A DNA stretch of 64,000 bases from Chrysaora quinquecirrha (Eukaryota > Cnidaria > Scyphozoa > Semaeostomeae > Pelagiidae), in assembly GCA_014526335.1 (NCBI GenBank), contig JACTAT010000044.1:304732-368731 (forward strand), written 5' to 3'. A program made the position numbers and the translations under genes. This document shows, one piece after another, positions 1 through 11,200 of this stretch. A model generated the notes under the pieces. The model was not told the DNA's origin and made no database searches. It worked only from the letters and a program-made list of their open reading frames with translations. How positions within the stretch are numbered: position 1 is the first letter of the stretch; every line of letters starts with the position of its first letter.

Positions 1-951
1 GCTTTGCAAATGTTGCTTCATGGCATCATAAAGTTCATCTGCCATTGTCTTACCCAGTCTCTGTTGAGGGAGTAACTGAGCTTCTTTAAAATCAAAAGAT
101 GATGTGCACCTATCAATCGCAAGTTGTCTCTCAAATGCAGAATTTATTTTCACACCAGGTTCTGAAATAAATCTTTCAACCTTTAGTCTTTCAATTTGAC
201 CTGAATGGTCATTTTTAGCAACATCTTCATAATTAGATTCATTTGCTAAAAATTGCATTATAGCATCAACTCTTTCACAGTTCTCCATTTTATCTAGTGC
301 AGGAATGTTTTTAGAAATTTCTGCAACAGATAATTTCTGCTGCATTGCAAATTTGACAAAACATTCTTTTTCTATGGACCTGCCACTTGTTTTAATGCAG
401 GTCAATATTCCATTCATTCTTTCCGACGCAAAGCACCAGAAAGTATGGCATGGTCCATATAACATCATTGTTTCAGCTAAATGCAAAACCATGTAGTGAT
501 TAATGGACATATTCCACTTTCCATACAGTTTTCTAAAAAGCATGTTGTGTTTTTCAATTTTTTCATGCAGATCTGAAACTTCCTGAACAGTTATACTGTA
601 TCTAGAGCTGGTTTCCATTATCTGACACATTAGCACTAAGCTTTTATAATTTTCATTTGGAATCAGTTCATAACAGCAAGGCCTTGCATATACCACTGCA
701 AAAAGTAACCATTGCTGTGCAGTGAATCCATCCAAGGTTACCTTGTCCATAATATTACCGGGCAGTCTGCCACAGTCAGAGGGGACCTCAATGTTTTTCA
801 TTCTTTTTCGCAATGTCTCGATATCTCTTATCATGCCTTCATCTGACTGACTGTCTGTTAGAATGATAGAAATCTCCTTCTTTATTAGACCAAGCATAAG
901 TGCATGCATTGGGTCTACAGCACACATTCTAACTGGGTCAAAATATGGTAG
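1..951 (-). pseudogene. CACTA/EnSpm TNP2-like transposase, C-terminal part (runs off left edge)
   Basis: The minus strand has one open frame across this stretch. It starts at the motif PYFDPVRMCAVDPMH near 950 and continues through GRLPGNIMDKVTLDGFTAQQ, LYGKWNMSINHY and YGPCHTFWCFASERMNGIL. These resemble the C-terminal half of TNP2-type transposases of CACTA elements: the DPMH segment, a DUF4218-like 'GP.H..W.F..ER' block, and a downstream helical tail. The protein would catalyse element excision and integration in the nucleus. The frame is cut at 951/952 by the 3' tail of a LINE, and the central catalytic region expected between this part and the 5' exons at 1562-1982 is not seen. The element is therefore probably dead in this copy. 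The family assignment is by motif only. Confidence 0.7.
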
Positions 952-1144
952 CCGGTAAATCGACCACGCTGAATCGTTTAAGACCAGGAGTCAAATCGAG
1001 AAATGCTTCTATCACATGATATATGACGTCATGATGACGTCATAAAAATATACCGTTTACCCATTTTAATTCTCTTAATAGCCACTTAATGTGAAAGAAA
1101 ATACATTTTCTGACATTTCGAAGGTTAAAATATTTATGATGACG
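952..1144 (+). mobile_element. 5'-truncated LINE 3' tail inserted in the CACTA transposase gene
   Basis: From ccggtaaatcgacc onward this stretch matches 57762-57995, the stop codon and 3' UTR of the LINE at 56.5-57.8 kb. It has small differences and one internal deletion of about 45 bases (after 'gaaagaaaat'). It includes the shared tgacgtcatgatgacgtcat-type CRE-like palindromes. The copy starts at the last sense codon of the LINE ORF, as expected for a severely 5'-truncated target-primed insertion. No clear target-site duplication was found. Confidence 0.75.
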
Positions 1145-1561
1145 TTTTCTATCACATCTGAAAAACAAATGAGAGGTCAAAGTTGTGACAAGATCTTATT
1201 ATCAAGATCCCAAGGTAGAGCACAAAATGTAACTTTATGTTTCATACACATGCACAATGTATACATACACATACCAAAGAGGCACTAACTACTGTAAAAT
1301 CAGTTGAGGTTAGGTATTTATCTTTTCCATCAGAAGTGGGGGGGGGGATTTTGTCATAGCATCTCACTCTTGCACTAACATATATAATATACAGTAGGTA
1401 GGTCATGATTCAATGTCAAGTTCAATATGGGGGTCATAAGTGATAGGTAAACCCCCCCCTCCAATATTGAATTTAAAATGGCATCACAACTAGTCAACAT
1501 AAAATTTTGAATTCTAGCAAATATCCACATAAAATCCATTGAGCTAGCTAATTGAAATACC
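1145..1561. other. no gene recognised
   Basis: AT-rich sequence with G and C homopolymer runs near 1337 and 1450. It lies where the middle of the CACTA transposase would be expected. The short ORFs on both strands have no recognisable motif. Confidence 0.5.
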
Positions 1562-1982
1562 CTCTTCACCTGTGTCAGTTTCTTTTTCTCCATGACTCTC
1601 ATCCCACTCAACATAAAAATGTTCACCTTCACCTTCGTCACCATCATTATTTTCATAATTCATTGGTGCAACCATTTGATTGGGTGGTTCTTGAAAATTT
1701 TCCTGAACATCTAAAAAGAAATGGAGATGACAATTAATTATCTTGTTCAAAAATATCATTTTATTTGATACAAATACATTTTCAATGCAAATATTTAACC
1801 TTGTACTTACGTTCAAATAATTCTGTTTCCATGCTTTCCAAATAGCTCAAAGCTTCCTTGGGCGTAGACGTAGTTGAATTCTGGTCATATTGTCCATAAA
1901 CCTCAATGTGAGAGTTGACGTACCTGTGAGTCATATGTTTCTGTCCGCAGCAGAGATTACAGGGGCACTTTACCAAAGACAT
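1562..1982 (-). pseudogene. CACTA/TNP2-like transposase, first two exons
   Basis: Exon 1 (1982 down to 1811) begins MSLVKCPCNLCCGQKH and continues RYVNSHIEVYGQY. This is a CxCxxC...H pattern like the N-terminal metal-binding region of CACTA TNP2 proteins. It ends at a consensus GTAAGT donor (1805-1810). Exon 2 starts at 1710 after a tttttag acceptor and is very acidic (EPPNQMVAP, then NNDGDEGEGEH). It ends near 1562 at a GTATTT donor. The gene is divergent from the Ulp1-like gene that starts at 2410, a two-gene layout common in large CACTA elements. The next exons are not seen, and the C-terminal part reappears only left of the LINE insertion. Confidence 0.6.
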
Positions 1983-2409
1983 ATTTTGTAGTTTGTCAGA
2001 GCTCAGTACTTACTCAGTTCTGAAAAAAACTTTTCCTAAGATGACTGCTGGAGCACAAAATAAAATTTGATACAATATTTGAAAGACTGAGAAAATTGCA
2101 TGCGTCTGTGCCTCCTTACACTCATGAGATGCGAATGACAATGACAGTGACAGCAGAAATGGGAGTTTGGCGCGTTTTTCTTTGTTTGATGTTGTTTTTC
2201 AATTTTGCTTTGCACGCCCTGTAAAAGCGTGCGAACAAAAAGAGACTAACTACGTGATACTGAAGAACCAATCACATGCATTGGCTTGGCAGTTTAGAAT
2301 TTGAATACGTGAATTCCTTGGCCTTGCGCGGCCACGCAGACACAATTTTTGTTTGTTTTGCACAGTGATTTCTGTGTGGTGGTGGTTTTATCAAAGTCTC
2401 GAGAAAAAC
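1983..2409. promoter_or_regulatory. divergent intergenic region between two transposon genes
   Basis: This 427-base stretch separates the start codons of a minus-strand and a plus-strand gene, so it must hold both promoters. It is locally GC-richer, with small GCGC palindromes (ttggcgcgtttt near 2168, cttgcgcggcc near 2325). No convincing TATA box or other named element was found. Placement is by context only. Confidence 0.35.
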
Positions 2410-5400
2410 ATGAATGAATTACAGTTTGAGTTAATGAAGGCAAAGAAGCGACTTGCCGAGCTAGAAGATGAGAATAATCACCTTAGACAATTGCAATCGA
2501 GATCATCAGAAAGAACTAAAAGATTCCTCTGGTAAGAGATATGTTTGATATTTATTTTTGAAGTTAAAAATTTGGGGCCCAATTTTCGTCAATAATTTTC
2601 CAGATTTTTAATGATTAACTCCTTAACTCTATATCATTTTTACAGAAAATAATAAGAGCTGTTTTCAGTAAAACATGCAAAGAAATCAAAGACAGTGCTT
2701 CGACGACTCAATGGTGCGATCTGGAAGATGAAAGAAAAATTATTTTGGGAAAAGCTGTTTCTGATGAAATGAGGGCACATGGCCTTACAACACCTGAACC
2801 TGAGGACATGCTTCCAAGGCTAAGAAAGTACTATAATTCTTTGAGGCTTTCCTCCAAAACAACATCTACTTCTGATAAAAGAAGGCGTGCAAGGAAGAGG
2901 ACAAAGCTAAATGTTTATAATCATGTATGTATTTTCTCTAGATATCCTTAATTTTTCAAATGAGAAAATTTGTTCATTGCCCAGAAATGTAATTGGGTGG
3001 TAAGGCTTGTTTGTTGGCTTCATGCTCCCCTCCTCTGCATTAAGTCCAAGTAGTTCTAGGAGTTTGAGTAATCCTTTGATTATTTATCATTTTCAATTTT
3101 TTACCCTAGCGTACAAGGAATCAAGCAGTGAAAGTTGCAGTCCAGAATGGTCAGCTTGACCCCAGAAATCAGCTTGCCGTGAAACATTTTAGAAAAAAAG
3201 TTAAAATACTGACAATCGATGACATTCCTTCGCCACCAGCCAGTGATGATGAAGAGGGTAGACTGATCTCCAGAAATAAACAGCTTGAGGCCCTTCATAA
3301 AGGAAGAGATAGAAGATTAAAAATCTATAGCAGTATGAGGCAAGCAATGTTTGGTGTTGTGAAGCAACCTTCAATGGAAGAATTGCCAATGCAGAACGAA
3401 TTGCCATCCAGTCTTTCCATGAATGATTGGAATGATTTAGAAGTAAAGGGCTGGCTGGAGAAGCCAAGCTATGTAGCCTTCCCTTGGGATGCAGTACCTG
3501 AAATTCCTCCTGAAAAGGTTGGTCATTTCCCTTCAAAAGCTCAACCACCAGTCTGCAGATTATGCTTGTTCTCAGCAAGGTCTAGTGCATACAGGATGTA
3601 TTGTGAATTCAGAAGTGTGTTTATCTTTGCATGCACATGACATACTCTGTAGACTGGTCCAAAATTTCTTGAAGTTGTCTCCAATCGTTCTAACTTCTTA
3701 GCATAATTTGATAATAAATTAATCTATTTCATCTATTTCAAAGATTAAATTTTGCTAATTTTCAGCTAAAGGAAACATTGCAACAAGACAATTTCTCAAT
3801 AACCTTTGGATACTGCAATAAAGAGGACTTACAGCAGTTGCTCTACAACAGCCAAGTTAAGCCAAAGGTGATAATAGTTGTGTTCATAAGAGTTGATGAA
3901 AGTAGTATGAAGGATTCAGAAATTGCACATAGCAAGGTCAATGCACAGTGGTGAGGGAGACAACAATAAACAATGATCAACAATGATAATTTCACCATCA
4001 TTTGTTATGGTGAAATGTTTTGCAATTTCTAATTATCTTCTTCTATAATTCAGCAAAAATTGTTGAGTCTCCTAAATATGGCATGAGAAATTAGCTCCCC
4101 ACCAATGTCCATTCCTAATCTGACTCCCCTGTATTTAGATCCTTTGTTTTTTAATATTCTAGGTGATGAACAGTTTGCTGGAAAGTTTGCTAACATCAAT
4201 AAATCAAATAAAATGGGTAAGATTGATAGAATTTTTGGTGACATATTAGCTCAACTTAGTGATTTCCAATGCCTAAAATGTCTACTCCTGGATTTATTTT
4301 GTAGAAACATTATGCGGAAGTACTTTTGCCTTTTGACATTGGGAGTATTAGAGAAAAATCAAATGGTTGTTACGAAATGGATGAAAATCTGGAAAGTCAG
4401 ATGAAAATGTCATCTGAAGCAATGAAGGTAACTGCATTTAATTTGATTGAATAACTAGTGAAGGCATGCGTATTTGATAAACTATGCACTACACTTTTCT
4501 GTTACTAATGTATAATTTTTCTTTCCAGGGTCCAGAAAACTGGTTTGACCAATTCATTGTTGTACGAATAATGAGACCAGGTGCCAAGTCAAGTTGTAAA
4601 GTTAAAAACTGGGCTGTTGGGGTGAGTATTCTCGAATGTTATTAAATATTATAATAGAAATTACATCATTATATCAGTATTCTCTTCTTGTCACTTCTTT
4701 GTTCAATTAATTTTTTTCTGCAGATTGCACTTGTGCAGGATGGCAAATGGAAACTTGTCTTCTTAAATCCATTAGGAGAGGAAGAATGCAATGATGCCGA
4801 AAAGCTGTGGTAAGTTTGCACAGCACACTTTAAATGCCCTTTGTTAATTAAATTTTACATGTTCTTTAAACTTACATTTCCTAGAAATTGCTGTAAATAT
4901 CATAAATGAACTTTTTTCCGTTTTTAGCTCTTATTGTGACAAAGTGACCCAAACTTCTGGAAAGTGGACAATATTAAGTAATAGCCATTACGAACAGTGG
5001 GGCAAAGTGAGTTAAATAGGCTGAAACAATTTTCTTTCTAAGTTGATTAATTATTTGCTAAGTCAAAGTTTTAATAAGCATTGCTATCTAACACTTTTTG
5101 TTAATTTCCAGTTTAAGCTCCCTCTGGCAAAGTCAGTTGCGGACAGTGGAATTTTAACTTTCTTGGTAAAAACAAAATTCTTCCTTTATATTAACTTCTT
5201 TCTTCTGAATTGTCCTACATAGAAGTTTGGGTTTCAACTAATCATTGTTTTCCTTCTCCCATTCTAGTACACATTCGCCGTTTTGATGAGAATGGACCTC
5301 CCACAATCAGTATGTACCTGCTGAATAGATAGATGTCTTGTGTATTTTAATAAGAAAAAATCTTTTCACTCTTTGTTTTATTCTTATGTTCATTTTATTG

Positions 5401-5539
5401 TTTCTAGAATGAAATTGAAGATGTTCGTTTATGGATGCTAAATACAATTCTAGCAGATAGTGTAAAAAGTGGCATGGATGAGGACGAGACGCAGTTGGAT
5501 GATGATGAGACACAGTTCTTTCTGAATGGACCTTGCTAA
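2410..5539 (+). CDS. 12-exon transposon gene with C-terminal Ulp1/C48-like domain lacking the catalytic triad
   Basis: Exons joined by GT-AG introns keep one frame: 2410-2531, 2669-2924, 3110-3517, 3766-3867, 4163-4216, 4305-4427, 4529-4621, 4724-4809, 4928-5006, 5112-5165, 5268-5309 and 5408-5539 (about 516 aa). The N terminus is a short coiled coil (MNELQFELMKAKKRLAELED), followed by a basic KRRRARKRTK segment that is a plausible nuclear signal. The C-terminal ~170 residues follow the Ulp1/SENP peptidase layout. The position of the catalytic His reads KNWAVGI, the Asp position reads FLNPLG, and the DCG motif reads ADSGIL, so His, Asp and Cys appear as Asn, Asn and Ser. This suggests a structural or binding role rather than proteolysis. 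It lies next to a divergent TNP2-like transposase and ends before a palindrome cluster, so it is probably the second CACTA gene. Confidence 0.75.
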
Positions 5540-5704
5540 ATGTTTTGTTTGGACATTTCTTGATAACTAAGAAATACTTTGTATATGTACATTATTTTGA
5601 TGTATTTATATCTGTATCCATGAGCTTTGTTTACTTTCTTTGAATATTAAAAGAAGAGCTTGAAATTATGGTGAATGTTTTTTTCTTGTCTGGTTTATTT
5701 TCCT

Positions 5705-6118
5705 GAGCGTGTCATCCCATATTACAAAGGCTGTGTAATTAGCGCAATATGAAACACAGCAAGAGCTTACATGTAATATTACATGACTGTCTTGTTACTC
5801 CAGACTTTAATATTACACAGCCAATTGCTCATATCATATTACAAGTACTATTACGCAGGTGTAATGTTGCACAGCTCTTTCCAGTGACATATAACATGTC
5901 ATGTATCTCGCGTGTAATATTACACAGCCACTTACCCCATGTCATATTACATGTAATGTGACTCCTGTGTAATGTTACACAATGCGTACGATTATACAGC
6001 ATATTTCTAATATTGCCCAACATTCCATTATATTACATTAAGTGAAAGTTACACACAAATGTCATATTACATAGCTCATTCAACGACATATTTCAGAACA
6101 TATTACATGAGCGTTCTA
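5705..6118. repeat. cluster of TGTAATATTACA-type palindromes (probable transposon subterminal region)
   Basis: About a dozen full or half copies of a palindrome around (a/g)TGTAATRTTACA(c/t) occur in 400 bases, for example at 5771-5784, 5911-5924, 5945-5959 and 5970-5982, often followed by cagcc. CACTA elements typically carry many short subterminal transposase-binding motifs inside their ends. The position just beyond the last gene of the element fits that. The exact terminal CACTA motif was not identified. Confidence 0.55.
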
Positions 6119-8260
6119 CCTGTGAAGGGGGGGGGTTAAAAACAACAGTAACAGGTAAGGTTGAGCAGGGTAATTTTGCACAGGAAAAATTTGGTTATAG
6201 CACATAATCTTTGTATCTTTTAATTAATCTGTATTCTAGAGACTTCTTGAATGGAAGGTATCCAAGATTGACATTCATTTGATTTCCCAAAGTCATATAG
6301 CCTACCAGGGTGCATTCGGTGTTACTGCCATGCATGCAGGAGAATATACCTACCAAATCGGACTCCATACAGAAAGAAACAATACATCTGTTGTTTTATA
6401 ATTGAAGTAATAGTCTAGACTATTATTTTTCTGAAAGATCCACGCAAGTATGCCAGTTAAGTTTCACACTCCACGCCGGAGATCTCCGCATAGGCTACAT
6501 GATCATAAAAAGCATCAAAAACTGCCTAGGTGCAAAGTGTCAATGTCCTAGTGCTTGTACATATTCATTTTATGAGCATTTAAAGTTCCCCATTCTATAA
6601 AGGATTTGACTGGAAAAAATAACTTGGGTTGAAACTTTCTGAATGATCTCATCCTGACCTGTTTGAGCCCTATAAGTTATGAAATCTCAAACTTTGAACG
6701 CATATAAAACTAATGAAACAAACACTAAGATAGTAAAGCTTTGCGCCTAGAATAAATTTCAGCTGCTTTCGAATTTGGTATGAAAAACTCTACCTTGAAA
6801 TTTTGCAAAATGTCCATAGTCTGTGAAGGCTGCTCCTTGAAAGGTCTTATTATTACTGTATTTCCTCGCATAGGCACCCACATGCAAACAGCACGTCACT
6901 ACAGTAAGGCTCCTACCAAATTTATTTTGGAAAGTTTCAAAGTTCAAAGTTTGTAAATTAAGTTGTTGTAGCTTAAAAATGTTGGCCAATAGTGAGCAAG
7001 GGCCTATTCCATAGTATTTTCATTTCCAAAGTTAATGTTGCAGTCATTATTTTAATGGTAGGGTTATTTTCATGTTATGATAGAAAACAAACACAAATAC
7101 TGAGCCTCATGTTTTCAAAGACAAAGGGAAAAATTTTTAGGACAAGAGGAGGACAACTAATATGAAATTTGCACCAAGTGTAGGGTTATTTCTCAAAGCT
7201 AGGAAATTTTGCTCTAATTTGAAGCACAGTTGTTTTAGCTTTGCTTTCAAATATAATTTTTGTTGAAATGTCAGTTTTCACAAATTAGTTTTGGGAACAT
7301 TTAACAGGTGAGTAAATTTTTCACATGACAGAAGAGTGTGCTTCTGAAAATGTCACTCTGCTTCCTTATAAAATATCTGGACTGAAAATTTTGTCTGGAT
7401 TTTTGTCACTGTTGGCCACTATATGAGCGACCGTTTGAAAACTTTTTTGAAGAGGAGTGTAGCCTGAAACTACCCAAGTTTTATGGTAGCTTATCAGTTG
7501 AAAATTAACAAGTATAATTTTTTTCCTAAATTACCCTGGCTTACCTACTTAGCAAATCCAGGGCATATAATAGCAGAAAAAAGTTGTTCTGTAATTTAAT
7601 GTGTCTGGAAAGGAGGCAATAACCCCCACTGCCCCACTGCCCAATTGTTCTGACACCCTTGCCTTGGTTAGGTGCCTGGGACCCTGTATTGTCCTTGGTC
7701 TCTATCCAACACTAATCATCACTAATGAATGGCTTAGTGGCAAATTAATTGACTTTTCTGGAACTGCTGGGGGTAATAGCAGCTAGAAATTGATCCTCTA
7801 GTAACGAAATATGGCTTGTTTAAAAATGTGATTGTAATGCTTTTAAAAGATCTACATTGCTTTGGGAAAAGGTTTTTTTCGACTTTTTCATTTTTTCAAT
7901 TTTTGCTATTGAGAGAAGTTGTTGAAAACTTGCATATGTTGATGTAAGCTTTTCTTTATCAGGGTAAGCAATATGAGATGTGCAGAAATTTTTCCATAAT
8001 CTGTGTAAAAAGCCTCATCATACATAGTAAATTCAATGAGTTGATGTTATCATGGTCAATTTAGAAACAGTCTATCTACTGTATATTTTTATTTACCTGC
8101 ACTGGAAATGTAAGCCATTGCTAGGCCTGAATGTATACATTTTTTAGGTATATTGTTGAAGTTCAGTTATTTAATATTTCTTCTTTGATCTTTTTGTTAT
8201 ATGCTGGTATCTTTAGTTGAAATCACTTGATAAGACAAGTTGTATTGTTTACAATTTTGC
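6119..8260. other. intergenic, no gene recognised
   Basis: About 2.1 kb of AT-rich sequence. The short ORFs (for example 6759-6989 minus and 7601-7786 plus) show no motif, no splice structure and no repeat relation elsewhere in the window. The promoter of the gene beginning near 8262 should lie toward the right end. Confidence 0.45.
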
Positions 8261-8294
8261 AGCAACCATTGAAAATCAAGCGAAAAAAGTTATC

Positions 8295-11200
8295 ATGAAA
8301 GTGAGTGAGTTTGTTTTTATATTTCTAGTTACCAAAACATATTATTTTGCCTTCAGTCTATAATCTATCTAATATTTAAGTTAAGAATAGCTTGAAAATT
8401 CCTTTGTGTAAATGAATTGCAGGTTATTTTTTTTCTTTTTCTCTCTGTCAAATGGACCTCTTGTGTAAAATTGTTTCAAACCTTTGGTGCTGGATTGCCA
8501 AATGATAAAGAAAGTTTTGTTAACTCTCTGTTAAACCCTCCTCTCTATAATTCTCTCCTGGTTTAGAAATGATGGTGCGAATCAATTTTCAATTCAACAT
8601 CTTTGTGATCTTAACCAGCATGTTGTGTTATCCACCCGTGGCTCATTGGACTACCCATGCTCTGGCTCTCTCACGCAAGGTCCCAGGTTCAAGCCCTGGA
8701 CATCAAGGTTAAGTGTAAGAAAACCACTGACACCTCAAACAGTCAGCTACAGACCGGTTTCGCCCAATTTCAGGGCTCATCAGTGCAGCTAGACTGAGTG
8801 AGGACCTTAGCCCAACGTTAGACGTCAGGCATCAGGCTGTCAGTGGTATTACACGTGGGAGGTGGAATTTCAAAGCCAAGAAGAACGCATGCGCCTTTGA
8901 GACGCGACAGTCTATTAACAACCCAAGAGCGGCACCGCCAAGCAAGTGCTATTAGACGCCCTCGGGGGACTGTTGCCATCCCACAGTGCAGTTGTAGTTC
9001 AAGGTTAAGTGTAAGAAAACCACTGACACCTCAAACAGTCAGCTACAGACCGGTTTCGCCCAATTTCAGGGCTCATCAGTGCAGCTAGACTGAGTGAGGA
9101 CCTTAGCCCAACGTTAGACGTCAGGCATCAGGCTGTCAGTGGTATTACACGTGGGAGGTGGAATTTCAAAGCCAAGAAGAACGCATGCGCCTTTGAGACG
9201 CGACAGTCTATTAACAACCCAAGAGCGGCACCGCCAAGCAAGTGCTATTAGACGCCCTCGGGGGACTGTTGCCATCCCACAGTGCAGTTGTAGTTCAAGG
9301 TTAAGTGTAAGAAAACCACTGACACCTCAAACAGTCAGCTACAGACCGGTTTCGCCCAATTTCAGGGCTCATCAGTGCAGCTAGACTGAGTGAGGACCTT
9401 AGCCCAACGTTAGACGTCAGGCATCAGGCTGTCAGTGGTATTACACGTGGGAGGTGGAATTTCAAAGCCAAGAAGAACGCATGCGCCTTTGAGACGCGAC
9501 AGTCTATTAACAACCCAAGAGCGGCACCGCCAAGCAAGTGCTATTAGACGCCCTCGGGGGACTGTTGCCATCCCACAGTGCAGTTGTAGTTCAAGGTTAA
9601 GTGTAAGAAAACCACTGACACCTCAAACAGTCAGCTACAGACCGGTTTCGCCCAATTTCAGGGCTCATCAGTGCAGCTAGACTGAGTGAGGACCTTAGCC
9701 CAACGTTAGACGTCAGGCATCAGGCTGTCAGTGGTATTACACGTGGGAGGTGGAATTTCAAAGCCAAGAAGAACGCATGCGCCTTTGAGACGCGACAGTC
9801 TATTAACAACCCAAGAGCGGCACCGCCAAGCAAGTGCTATTAGACGCCCTCGGGGGACTGTTGCCATCCCACAGTGCAGTTGTAGTTCAAGGTTAAGTGT
9901 AAGAAAACCACTGACACCTCAAACAGTCAGCTACAGACCGGTTTCGCCCAATTTCAGGGCTCATCAGTGCAGCTAGACTGAGTGAGGACCTTAGCCCAAC
10001 GTTAGACGTCAGGCATCAGGCTGTCAGTGGTATATAAGAAAAACCACTGACACCTCAAACAGTCAGCCGGTTTCGCCCAATTTCAGGGTCATTCGGTGCA
10101 GCTAGACTGAGTGAGTCAGTGGTATTACACGTGGGAGGTGGAATTTCAAAGCCAAGAAGAACGCATGCGCCTTTGAGACGCGACAGTCTATTAACAACCC
10201 AAGAGCGGCACCGCCAAGCAAGTGCTATTAGATGCCCTCAGGGGACTGTTGCCATCCCACAGTGCAGTTGTAGTTCAAGGTTAAGTGTAAGAAAACCACT
10301 GACACCTCAAACAGTCAGCTACAGACCGGTTTCGCCCAATTTCAGGGCTCATCAGTGCAGCTAGACTGAGTGAGGACCTTAGCCCAACGTTAGACGTCAG
10401 GCATCAGGCTGTCAGTGGTATTACACGTGGGAGGTGGAATTTCAAAGCCAAGAAGAACGCATGCGCCTTTGAGAGACCGGTTTCGCCCAATTTCAGGGCT
10501 CATCAGTGCAGCTAGACAGAGTGAGGACCTTAGCCCAACGTTAGACGTCAGGCATCAGGCTGTCAGTATCTAATATATCTAATAGCATTATATATATTAT
10601 AATATATGTCAGTATCTAATATATCTAATATATGTCAGTATCTAATATATCTAATAGCATTATATATATTATGATATATGTCAGTATCTAATATATCTAA
10701 TAGCACTTGCTTGGCGGTGCCGCTCTTGGGTTGTTAATAGACTGTCGCGTCTCAAAGGCGCATGCGTTCTTCTTGGCTTTGAAATTCCACCTCCCACGTG
10801 TAATACCACTGACAGCCTGATGCCTGACGTCTAACGTTGGGCTAAGGTCCTCAGTCAGTCCAGCTGCACTGATGAGCCCTGAAATTGGGCGAAACCGGTC
10901 TGTAGCTGACTGTTTGAGGTGTCAGTGGTTTTCTTACACTTAACCTTGAACTACAACTGCACCGTGGGATGGCAACAGTCCCCCGAGGGCGTCTAATAGC
11001 ACTTGCTTGGCGGTGCCGCTCTTGGGTTGTTAATAGACTGTCGCACCTCCTTCTTGGCTTTGAAATTCCACCTCCACGTGTAATACCACTGACAGCCTGA
11101 TGCCTGACGTCTAACGTTGGGCTAAGGTCCTCACTCAGTCTAGCTGCACTGATGAGCCCTGAAATTGGGCGAAACCGGTCTGTAGCTGACTGTTTGAGGT

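Larger units (their letters stand above)
8705..10566 (-). mobile_element. retrozyme-like tandem array 1 (296-bp units, hammerheads on minus strand)
   Basis: Five consecutive hammerhead modules occur at an exact 296-bp spacing (8733, 9029, 9325, 9621, 9917). A rearranged short unit (about 10030-10115), another full unit (10305) and a truncated unit (10475) follow. Each unit encodes a type I hammerhead on the minus strand. The 9-bp inverted pair CCACTGACA/TGTCAGTGG flanks the ribozyme and extends its stem I. Small tandem repeats with type I hammerheads are the hallmark of metazoan retrozymes, non-autonomous retroelements that spread through circular RNA. No ORF is conserved beyond the shadow of unit identity. 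The array sits in intron 1 of the gene at 8295, antisense to it. Confidence 0.8.

Noticed and set aside
5749..6023. Short ORFs rich in H, L and T across the palindrome cluster
   Set aside because: Produced by the repeated gtaatattac motif on both strands.
8632..8803. A Schistosoma Sm-alpha-like SINE with pol III boxes driving a hammerhead
   Set aside because: The A/B boxes are on the plus strand while the adjoining ribozymes are on the minus strand, so the promoter would not transcribe the ribozyme.
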